From a virus: a stretch of 64,000 nt of DNA. Position numbers and translations under genes: made by a program. The stretch is taken from positions 33,086 to 97,085 of the IMG/VR virus record IMGVR_UViG_3300027754_000060; one strand, given 5' to 3'. This document shows positions 50,601 to 56,031 of the stretch, in pieces; positions within the stretch are counted from its first letter, which is position 1, and each line of letters opens with the position of its first letter. The notes under the pieces were generated by a model, which did no database searches, was not told where the DNA came from, and worked only from the letters and a program-made list of their open reading frames with translations.

Positions 50601-53600
50601 AGACACTTTCTTCATGCCCAACTTACTCATCTCTGCACCAACGACAGCTGAATTTTCTGGATTTGCTAAAACATCACTATCTATATATCCAATATTTCTT
50701 TGAGCAGTAGCCTCAGATTTTTGAGTATTATTTTTAGCACCCACAGATGCGCCCACAGATGCGGCCACAGCCTTTTTTACAGAAACCTTAGTTGCTGCTC
50801 CTCCTCCAGGAACCTTAGTTGCTGCTCCTCCTCCAGAACCTTTTGTTCCAAAGACCCCGTCTCTATTTTCTAGAAAACTTAAAACCTCTGCCCTATACTT
50901 ACTTATTGAGGCACTATCTATTGTTCTTTTAACATCTGTGGGAATATTATCTTCCATTCCAAAGAATTGAGCAGCAGGCCCCAACCCGGATGGAAAGTCT
51001 ATAGACATCGCTCCCTTTGTAGCAGCTTTAGCTCCTAGTTGTGTTAAAATCTGTTGTATAGTATATCCTTCCATTTCTGCTTTGCCTGTTATCGCAAGAT
51101 CTTCTTGAGACATAGGAGTAACAGGAGTCAGATAATGAGCAGTTTTATTAGCTTTCCTAGCTGCTAAAATATTCTGTAAATTATCATCTATTAAATCTTC
51201 ATCATATCCTAAGTTTTTTGCTTTAGCTTGTGCTACGTCATCTCCTGTCATTCCAGGAGTTGATACTCCAGTTACTCTATCAGCACCGATTGGAATACCT
51301 AATCTAGTAAGCGTAGAAGCAATTAAATCAGCTGATGCTTGAGGTCTTGCTGATAATACTCTTATCTTTTTTATAAAGTTTGGATCCTTGTCTAATATTT
51401 CTTTTAGATGAGTTCCTATGGGGGATTTTAATTTAGCGTTTTGTAATGCTTTAGAAACTGCTACCAGATCAGAATATGCTGCAATGTCTGGTTGCCCCTT
51501 ATCATTAAATATGTCTGCTCCACTAACTAGTGTCTCATCAAAATCAATAGCTAAATTTTTTCCAGATCCTAAGAATTCTTCAGCTTGTATAGATTCGGCC
51601 ATATTTTTTGTTGAAGAAGCATTTACTCCCTCCATCTGTTTTTGCAAACTAGCACTCGTCTTTTCAGAAAGTATTCCTATTTTAGTATAAATAGATTTTC
51701 CATTAATCATCTCTGGACCAATAGACATATGTTTGGTTTTTCCTATTAATCCGACTAATCCAAAAATCTCAGATCCAGCGATTGCTTTTTGAGCTATAGC
51801 CTCTTCATCTGCAAAACTTTCAATCACAAGACGGTTCATAAGATCATCGTGCTTATTGGGCACTCTTGATACAAAATCTTTGTCTCTTATGCCTGTACCA
51901 TCTAATCTGCCTTCGTTAACTAATCTTCTATACATATCTCTAAGTGGAATCTTAGCTTCTCCCATTTTTGCCTTAGCTACTCCACCAATACCAAGTTGTT
52001 GAATATCCATTGAATAGAATGGATCATGATCAACGTCATATGATGGATCAGTCCAAGGAACAGCCATAGACATATTTGCAGAATTATAATTAGCAGAAGC
52101 TTTTAAGATTTTTAATGATGATGATCTAGGAAGAATAACTTCTTGTTCTGCTCTTTGCGTTTCTTGAATTCTTTGCTTATGAGGTTCAGCAAGCATCTTT
52201 TCTGGAAGAGCAGCATTAACATCAATACCAGTAGCATCCTTTTTAGTTTTGATATCTAAAAATCCTCGTTGACTAAAATTCATGCCAATTGTTTTTGCTT
52301 TTGAAGTTGATAAAAACCCAGGAAGAGCAAAAGTACTACCAGCGGCACTATCAACATCTTTCTGTGATCTTAATTGATTTCCAATTTGTTTTTTAATAAT
52401 ATCTAATCTAGTTTCTCCAATACCAGTATAAACATTGTCTGGAACTTTAGTTTTTGGTGAAGAATCTAGCTTTTTAATAGTTTCTTTAATGCTCTCCATA
52501 TAAGCTTTATCAGACTCAGAAACTTGCCCCGGTGGACCATAACCCAGATTTCCATCATCTGGATAGGCTAAATGAGTATTAATATCACGAGACCTATTTT
52601 GATAGGTTGCTATAGCATCAACAGGATAAACCGCACCTGCGTCTTTGAATTTTTGAATCCTTCCACCCGCTTTTAATCCCAAAGAATTTTTATAGGCTTC
52701 GTCTATTTCTATGAGAATAGCGTCCCCAGCGTTAACACTAGGATCAAGATCAATCTTATTGGTAAAACCGACCTCCGCAGGCGATTGCTGCTGTGTTTCC
52801 ATCAAATATCTTAATTTTTTAGCATACATAGTCTCATCAGAAGTTCTCTCGTCTCTAAATCTAGTTTCTATCGGAGTTGCAGCAACTGCTGTAAAATCCA
52901 TTGGATCATATTGACCCCCTGTTTTTGAATATCCTGGATATCCCATAATTGGCAGGTATTCGCCCATGAAATCTTCAAATGCAAAACCTTTGCTGAGTTG
53001 ATACTTCTTCTCGTGTCTCTTATCTGTAAAGTTTGTCGCTTGCGCCGCTTGTCTGATATCTGTTGCAAAATCTTGGTTTATAGTCTCTTTGTTTGCATAA
53101 AACTTGTCTATGTCTGTTTTGTCTATCGTGATACGCTGAATATTTCCCTTTACGATATCTTCATTTTGTATATTTGGATCTTCTGAATAATTCTTGTCTG
53201 TAAGGTAACTGCCACTTTTTGCCTGCTTAATCTCTTCTATTTTTTTGCCCTGATTAGCATAGACAGGTGCCACTCCTCCTCTAGCAAATTTTCTAACAAA
53301 ACCCCCACCAGCTAATTGAACGGTTCCTTTATCCCACGTTCTACCAGTTGTATAGTCCTTATCCATAGTAAATCCCTTTGCGAGATATCTACCAAATCCT
53401 CCGCTTTGTGTCTTTACTACATTATCAACTGTAAAGTCCTTTAATTGACCCTCTAGCTCGTTCTTACCCAGTTCAGCTATTTGGCCCGCTGTTGCTCCTT
53501 CAAAAACTTTCTCGTTTCTTGGAATTTTATATCCCGATGCTGTCTCTGGATATTTTTCTGGTCTATTATTTAGCTTCTGTATATTTTGGGCTTTAGATTG

Positions 53601-55928
53601 TGATACAAAACTATCTTTCTTGATCTCATATGTATCAAAATCATTAACTCTAAAGTTTGCTTTAAATTCTTTTCCATCTGGGATAACAGTAGCTGAAAAT
53701 GTATCTCCGTCTGATGCTACTGCTGTATCTTTTACAACTTTGCTAATTCCTACTGTATTTGCTAGACCTCCACCAGCAAACTTTTGAATCCTGCCTCCAC
53801 CAGCATATCCTTGAATACTTCCACCCCTATTCTTATTCATCTTATGCAAGTTACTAGCACCCAGAGTTTCCACAGCTTTTTTACGAATAACAAATTCCCC
53901 CGGTTCTAACATTGCTGGCACAGTATCTCCATTACCTTGACCAGGTACTACTCCTCCTCTGGCAAATTTTCTAACAAAACCCCCACTATTTAATCCAGTA
54001 CCAGGTGGAAATTGAAGATTGTCTATAATACTAGATAATCTATCTATGCTTGCTGTATTTGTAGACAAAGAAACAGTATTACTCTCAAGAGCAATAATAT
54101 AACTATTTATAGCAGTCATACCATATGTTAAAGAAACAATATTATTTGATAAAGTATCTATAGCAGAAGTTAAAGTTCCCATAGCTGCTGAAGAAGCGAT
54201 TATATTAGATGACAGAGAACTAACATTATTTGATAAAGCATCTATAGCAGCAGTTAAGGCGCTATTATCTACTGAAGAACCACTGCCACCAGTAACTAAT
54301 CCACTCAGCCTATTTCCCATATTTCTAACTGCTGATGATCTACCACTAGAATCATCTTCACCCGATCCTTTGTCTGATTTTTTTCCTAATCCTCCAACAA
54401 ATCCACTACCAAACTCAACCATCGCAGACATTCCCTTACTAACTGCTAGAATAGCTAAGATAGGAAGAAGACCCTTGAGACTACCTGCTACAGTTATTAA
54501 AGCACTAGCAAATCCTAAAGCTGTTTTAGCAAGAGTTTGAAATGTGTTACTGGATCCTACAGTTCTCACCAAGGATAAAAATTCTTCTCTAACTTTCATC
54601 ATTTGATTAGCTAATGATAACTGTGCAATACCAGCATCTTTAGCTAATGATCCCTGACCCTGTTGAGCTATTTTTAAAGCATCTTGAGCTGTTGCAAATT
54701 CATGAATCAAAGGAATAACTTTACCAATTTGACGAAATCCACCAAGCTGTTCCACAATCTCACTAAATTTTAAATCTCTAGGATCAATGCTACCTAGTCC
54801 TTCGCTTAAAAGTTGTATAGCTTTGTATGCTCCAACAAACTTACCTTCATTATCTGTTAATACAACTCCAAATTCCTTTAGAGCATCTATAGTATCTCTT
54901 CTTTGTATTCTTGTAAAAATAGTTCTTAAACCCGTAGCAATAGTTTCAGCGCTTTCTCTAGTTGTTGCTCTAACACTAGTAAATACTGCGATAAATTCAT
55001 TTAAAGCGTCCGACCCCTCACTAACTCCTTTGCTAGCTGAAGCAAATACTCCTCCAGTCCTTTGAATAGCTGTAATAATATCACTTGCTTCAACAGCAAA
55101 AGCAGCAGACACAGCATTAATAGATCCTAGAGCACTTTCCAGATCTCCCGCACCAATTTGAAACTGTTTCATTAAAGCAATAGATCCCTCTACAGTTTCA
55201 TTCATACTATCAAAACTTGGAGCAAGATCAGTAAGGGCCAAAGCTCGTAATGCTCTTTCAGTATCCTTGGCGCTTAAACCAGCTTGAGCAAGAGTTCCAG
55301 CCACGCCAATTAATTCAGTAGAAGCTACTCCTAATGTTGTGGACAATGTTGTAATTTCTGACGACAAAGATCCTAACTCTTGTCCATTTTTTCCAGTAAC
55401 TTGTTGAAGCTTAACTAGTTCTTTGTCAAACTGAACAAATGTTGCTAGGCCACTTTTAAGAGCATTAGTAACGCTAAAGATAATAGTAGTAACAGCTGAA
55501 AAAGCAGCAAATCTTTTAACAGCTAGAGCGGATTGTCTACCAAACTCTTCGATCTGAGTACTAGATGCCGAGATTTTTTGAGCAGTATTAGTTTGAGCTT
55601 TTGCTAAATTATTCGACGCTGTTGCTGCAGAATTTAAAGCACTAGAGGTAGAAGCCGATGCTTTATTTGCAGCTCCCATAGCTCCAATAAATGACTTAAT
55701 AGCTCTTTCAGCATCAGTAGCATTGGTTTTTGTTATAGCTAGAGTATTGTTGAGGGTTTGTAGAGCAGAAGTTAACTGGGTCGCATTTCTTATTGACGAT
55801 GCATCGACCTGTATTTTAATATCGCCAGTAATAGTACCAAGTTGTCTTTTTATATCAGATACTATATTTCCAATATTAGAGGGGCCCCTAAGATTTAACT
55901 GTGCAGTTAGATTAAATGCTTGTGCCAT
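38622..55928 (-). CDS. Giant tape measure protein with embedded enzyme domains (5768 aa)
   Basis: A 5768-residue protein downstream of the chaperone-like genes. Residues about 1-500 match the tape-measure family core (FVQFDKELVKLQQVTG, IITAIQRTGGVFASASKG). Later parts carry SNase-like (about 730-870), nuclease-like (905-1090), ART-like (1103-1280), HAD (1455-1600), P-loop (about 1801), nucleotidyltransferase (1955-2125), Pro-rich (2440-2545), ART-like (2570-2700) and GNAT-like (2735-2850) segments. Hinge motifs GTDTVPAMLTPGEFVVNR or relatives recur at about 665, 2900, 4062, 5165 and 5572. A hydrophobic stretch lies at about 3250-3272. If it were all helix it would span roughly 0.86 micrometre, but the globular inserts make tail length unpredictable. 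Best call is a tape measure that doubles as a carrier of host-directed enzymes. Confidence 0.85.
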   Translation of the reverse strand: MAQAFNLTAQLNLRGPSNIGNIVSDIKRQLGTITGDIKIQVDASSIRNATQLTSALQTLNNTLAITKTNATDAERAIKSFIGAMGAANKASASTSSALNSAATASNNLAKAQTNTAQKISASSTQIEEFGRQSALAVKRFAAFSAVTTIIFSVTNALKSGLATFVQFDKELVKLQQVTGKNGQELGSLSSEITTLSTTLGVASTELIGVAGTLAQAGLSAKDTERALRALALTDLAPSFDSMNETVEGSIALMKQFQIGAGDLESALGSINAVSAAFAVEASDIITAIQRTGGVFASASKGVSEGSDALNEFIAVFTSVRATTRESAETIATGLRTIFTRIQRRDTIDALKEFGVVLTDNEGKFVGAYKAIQLLSEGLGSIDPRDLKFSEIVEQLGGFRQIGKVIPLIHEFATAQDALKIAQQGQGSLAKDAGIAQLSLANQMMKVREEFLSLVRTVGSSNTFQTLAKTALGFASALITVAGSLKGLLPILAILAVSKGMSAMVEFGSGFVGGLGKKSDKGSGEDDSSGRSSAVRNMGNRLSGLVTGGSGSSVDNSALTAAIDALSNNVSSLSSNIIASSAAMGTLTSAIDTLSNNIVSLTYGMTAINSYIIALESNTVSLSTNTASIDRLSSIIDNLQFPPGTGLNSGGFVRKFARGGVVPGQGNGDTVPAMLEPGEFVIRKKAVETLGASNLHKMNKNRGGSIQGYAGGGRIQKFAGGGLANTVGISKVVKDTAVASDGDTFSATVIPDGKEFKANFRVNDFDTYEIKKDSFVSQSKAQNIQKLNNRPEKYPETASGYKIPRNEKVFEGATAGQIAELGKNELEGQLKDFTVDNVVKTQSGGFGRYLAKGFTMDKDYTTGRTWDKGTVQLAGGGFVRKFARGGVAPVYANQGKKIEEIKQAKSGSYLTDKNYSEDPNIQNEDIVKGNIQRITIDKTDIDKFYANKETINQDFATDIRQAAQATNFTDKRHEKKYQLSKGFAFEDFMGEYLPIMGYPGYSKTGGQYDPMDFTAVAATPIETRFRDERTSDETMYAKKLRYLMETQQQSPAEVGFTNKIDLDPSVNAGDAILIEIDEAYKNSLGLKAGGRIQKFKDAGAVYPVDAIATYQNRSRDINTHLAYPDDGNLGYGPPGQVSESDKAYMESIKETIKKLDSSPKTKVPDNVYTGIGETRLDIIKKQIGNQLRSQKDVDSAAGSTFALPGFLSTSKAKTIGMNFSQRGFLDIKTKKDATGIDVNAALPEKMLAEPHKQRIQETQRAEQEVILPRSSSLKILKASANYNSANMSMAVPWTDPSYDVDHDPFYSMDIQQLGIGGVAKAKMGEAKIPLRDMYRRLVNEGRLDGTGIRDKDFVSRVPNKHDDLMNRLVIESFADEEAIAQKAIAGSEIFGLVGLIGKTKHMSIGPEMINGKSIYTKIGILSEKTSASLQKQMEGVNASSTKNMAESIQAEEFLGSGKNLAIDFDETLVSGADIFNDKGQPDIAAYSDLVAVSKALQNAKLKSPIGTHLKEILDKDPNFIKKIRVLSARPQASADLIASTLTRLGIPIGADRVTGVSTPGMTGDDVAQAKAKNLGYDEDLIDDNLQNILAARKANKTAHYLTPVTPMSQEDLAITGKAEMEGYTIQQILTQLGAKAATKGAMSIDFPSGLGPAAQFFGMEDNIPTDVKRTIDSASISKYRAEVLSFLENRDGVFGTKGSGGGAATKVPGGGAATKVSVKKAVAASVGASVGAKNNTQKSEATAQRNIGYIDSDVLANPENSAVVGAEMSKLGMKKVSDYKMHLSKLAATARGEGSLDRLSAIVGVAGSGKSSLMLGGSKSSEADNASLRKTTRSAILTPEDIASVSQIVDVSATVTPEKLSGYLTSADKVYSLESSTKEQRDEIKRRRGSRDANKDPLKDTLFGRSPGTTAGAPTDSGSMQGMLASEIDPKKLRTMGVDVGGFKLKNEKGERLQGPTAETKSLAVIKGGFAPTTLGHESILDAAKALGFSEEDFAVLVGSNEAITAKDPDAHDFRTVNFDQDFRTILAKAAFSKSIVNKANQDFGMPDIFEGKPGEDGRRHFVRPDYSSSVYMAGPEKSEQQLQKYKDKGYRIAPMGKRTTAEGGEDEISGTATRAAILSGDIPAMRKFLSPAVFDIVQKNLTQLQNREKVLPEIMAGVKSRKDLSLADIDAELANFPARLDRKQMEKDPAYKMMGDQVDALRERKKKIQSHAGFEPFTLMRKLAEQDPEKYGLHLALGGEVYDLQKGTGLKDFEFDQAKKYGDTMGYTIPEFKTYLAKIIEQKKSKAGMKIDSKALLGSLKEPGKTSTPAQLALAAKLKGPSDAAYTPTPSLAEDMVSVNRATRGYAAGGEAVPPSARIPITDPNWVNSGRKFKGTSLDAEESKLRSAAFAANGFLSSASVPQRQKYLHDLAAFYQRNSSSLPTQNYDNKVAAVNKPGSPTMPPPPPKKLGPPLPPPAPKKLGPSLPPPAPKKLGPPLPPPPPPSKKFAIGGAAKVQRYAAGSMVLHAPPPPPPPPPPPPPRKPVVAAVNRPGSPIMPPPPPPPPKPSISNIPKPPSESDVFFKQFLDLKSKLKPADEGQTRLYRVGDVPRDHITPKTVRYMGTEMTPEKKERLMGESATSSSPKAARGKWFTDAPEELDFYIRDNSDILSDLRIYYMDVLNNELQKYNVGKEGGMSQFARNSANHKREFVLDHADKATRMMGPVGPSGFMAGGMAQARRFAVGGVAEAAEAKKIRKDEKIGLTVKPGRVSAKYLDNANASGEVVADRLQELGSAPLFSVQSSSATSGYGPKLYDAVMEGVTESGNQLVSDRHSVSSSAYNVWKYYFKNRGDVNKTPLAPENWYHGSKWFDQTKFPSEDPKTWPPHSDEAWVLQTGYTKSPSDIKNPNLVERFAMGGATSDTVPALLTPGEFVINKKAAESIGYNKLEKMNHADKAQGFAKGGSVGNVQGFASGGYVQRFITGGTANADTLKAVAELGRQAGLTADQMKLNIQQSILERAHRIKADSATAINTNVKGEALLAATRLGPGQKAAAIAGGADTAEAYQKDVDDTRKKLTDTLTTAAGSKAEDPKNAAKIADQVNEMMSAAENNKSMEDVFQTTGFKEMVGYMTSDMAAYDKAIQEMSTQTGLSADSLKTLGVSARDIRIDRSMKQMSDAVQATSAKMIKYSSLVAVLGDNLGSFISGGPEAGRGSKVAGAAISAGASAGTGAFTAIRTGMDTAAKGLTEMSKMPGVMGSAAQKLLPMLANPYVAAGAIAVAAAVGIAAAFMAAHNAAKAFDKALQTKNLETSLEKASEALNDFAKDNTDIGALNKAKSQLGTAGDAAKGLINLDVQVPDAMWVNLFDALGSGNTKQASERSQILQKEGTMGYLKSSSYYGLNPYADDYRQKKMKEYAPEQAKKNAATFSPVKEGIFKVFEAELRNGEKTVDEVFGELKNSSGGVSTFAESIARANPAIEEELLLLEQQKGLKDEEKNKIREGIIAREAEKRTVLSVNAVKRQMAIEDLDKAARTFGLNVDRMLKNMDGAINKTSFELDALSSSLSLSNDALSGNAKSGATSLDSINILKNQGAYSEKDNERARGQAGAFFGADSENIKGLLKVPDKLQDTVLSSVNKTLKKNPSASNESLSSNITMDLDKALKDLNLPPELADKLARETGVAFKDFKGKGGEDSSISYDELTENVGAFSKTISSAERAQDMANRALEFWQKNLNEYSESMNQAAGYQVESNSRMRKASDIKIRADNELNKTLGNSPSMNSQIKITQDSFKARTTGATSDPTAIGESVRRLNDTREQQQKSSDSLVREKGQGGIEEYKMMRTRLNATNVALKENYDALKDMAENTDIASAALARMSEIKEQRKSGENLIERLVTSDQEGIAKFNSSMLRLNNNMKGVANVGTTSEQRSQSLQDFNSIAPLLGNGKKQSELKANVLESQLSEAGIGVDPMMQQVLDSLRNPEDDPQMTAAQDAYNLGNTLQSEANKELGNISKLMAEQTAETAAIKLSSATTDVAISYNDKKLDDINKGIQDLIAEVKKNKGAGGLSSGGMVYASEGRHINFQPKGTDTVPAMLTPGEFVVNRSATQQNLPLLKSINSGAGRYQKGGSVGYYDRGGVVAALEGKPPDEGAIENYSALKSDVLDRNKRIRETTSPFPKYEDVQKAAASVIADTSGKTLQIGDAQWVATGPTASARTSIDSSSTVNPLIRETTNNPLALKTQDGVKATAGYGYDNVREFNNKIDQDVGDGTKLSAQKSVGKILGPKSMGDLKLATISDEKSRVPLSEKNRPEYMKNMEKIISWANSYDPHRKEPTIEDILKTQNETMDATLKYYKQSPDNFNPLGMLSVLGNNMVLAKGLAAKTPGMKFATFYEDNLSPKNLSNTATPHNIGIVNTGGEILWNIDNQAKTNEIVLANVKDDFITNQKDYFNNVSKQYEEVKQLKSANYKESGESIRVKRNLTALDEFYDEKIPEVKISEKDFANLDTLGFEGSAFPITLLGPTSNKAVKWADIETKLKQKYLDKGEEPDGPGTYYHEAGPPPRGISLFEHDTDSNITGKEQTYRWLSDRANQYLSEEGDKSLEGFKPGAEVADIFKVQQKEYHQGQFQFGYKEVESPVWNNTNRSWGKDKKSYIVAEGLAATKDVNSSNPFIEYPLTGDPIVYPSIKELLDELQIHTPVYNAQTGMEDPALGVPFQYNLQTHKMATEDDLKANDLSKNLFSKTPQAKNSIVTSEDGSYKPVPFTFQAKAFEDSRKARIEKAKKQASITNYNQVDQSLTPKEVESQQFKFTDAKRVTIARALYNQGVQDQQLLGGANIQSVEDILSVLSPLNDDMTNITDKKSAAYLRKDAYRAGFTDLYKGEAQLQRLLQYYNGLGLSTDDNAFSVKEEEPSKIRLGEMTTKYWHNWTGDGNLGDLINREVETKLLNKTNYKLSDEDAAASEMALDRGIFYKLDKDENGNIVKKTRVEDPKARSINDMIGLAYSPESIFYNPFDRIALMRIIENDYNNRIDENGLRVFNDRDPGTLEIKEILKEGSALRNYYEARDTILNTSGVYGKVTDDAVKSLKDNIAALQEEDPSLAVGNEDAIKTMLDYLKDFLPQEQSARWTGNNYGLLWGKEKIIAGMTGLLPENQKDYGTEQKVEKGKELPQLINRGGMVYASKGQHINFEPKGTDTVPAMLTPGEFVVNRASTQQNLPLLKSINSGAGRYQKGGSVGYYNGGGIVAALETASGLAKTALEPLLLKMKDGLLKPMTLDYLEKYVPGFDALASAVDMITGAYGLYLGESAQTGEDSSAATNMAAKSLDAVKLAADTANFVDAIKLLRGGPLGKKFLGGVSEKGAAYLEMLQGAYDGYMDEKAIAQGMDPATRIVLGVISGSASSGGAYTNGSVSYAIGRPLSENEDEMVAALEATARGALIGNDIVPGGLGLAAGAILGAASEPYKVQTQVWSLRSENAARQKKLDAEFERLHKRQAYRVVLKQQIEQRDQLAMGSKEYTSKQDQIYSTMTDIRSMGGSFPGDEGANQFAANESKGISSDSSTLLATTNTGNSRHGAQQLSLGGTVYASKGSHINFQPRGTDTVPAMLTPGEFVVNRQSTQQNLPVLKAINSGTYSHGDIVRNLSRGGLSVPRYYLNGTNNGVPATGQGPSQGSSQAFDFTSFMNTFKDMLKTGLDTLKSLSPKSSGVSDSSQGSVSSIDNFVSRLDKIATTLASLNIPPEIKITGKHDINVIINGDTVLNQLKPDIANIVASSIKKAFQDFKALNPSSSETMNFDI
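40272..40453. repeat. Long direct repeat, copy A (tape measure hinge)
   Basis: This stretch, coding a hinge motif plus 'LPLLKSINSGAGRYQKGG', is near-identical to 43576-43757. Bases 40293-40375 are identical over 83 bases to 43605-43687. The two copies flank a 3.1-kb block of the tape measure gene. A more diverged third copy lies at about 39112-39232. Confidence 0.9.
43576..43757. repeat. Long direct repeat, copy B (tape measure hinge)
   Basis: Partner of the repeat at 40272-40453 with 83 identical bases (43605-43687) and only scattered differences outside. Same orientation, same reading frame, so recombination between the copies would delete or exchange the intervening block and leave the frame intact. 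Confidence 0.9.
48494..48600. repeat. 36-bp tandem repeat in the Pro-rich linker of the tape measure
   Basis: Three near-identical 36-base units encode KKLGPPLPPPAP-type repeats (about residues 2444-2480), followed by a poly-Pro tract (plus strand about 48370-48410). They form a flexible linker between the nucleotidyltransferase-like and second ART-like segments and are prone to length change. Confidence 0.85.
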
Positions 55929-55966
55929 AAGCTATGCTCTATTCTAAATGGTTAATAAAAGACACT

Positions 55967-55996
55967 CCCCACCTAGAAAAGATCTTCTAAATGGGG
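55967..55996 (-). promoter_or_regulatory. Hairpin ahead of the tape measure gene
   Basis: On the minus strand CCCCATTTAGAAGA pairs with TCTTTTCTAGGTGGGG (two internal mismatches), making a 14-bp-class stem in the 103-base space between the 329-residue gene and the tape measure start at 55928. It is followed by a T-rich but not uniform stretch (TCTTTTATT). It could be a partial terminator, an RNA-processing site or a translation-controlling structure that sets the dose of the very large tape measure mRNA. Function is inferred. Confidence 0.4.
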
Positions 55997-56031
55997 TAGT
56001 ATCCTCTATTTTTGTTATAATTATAATAAAA

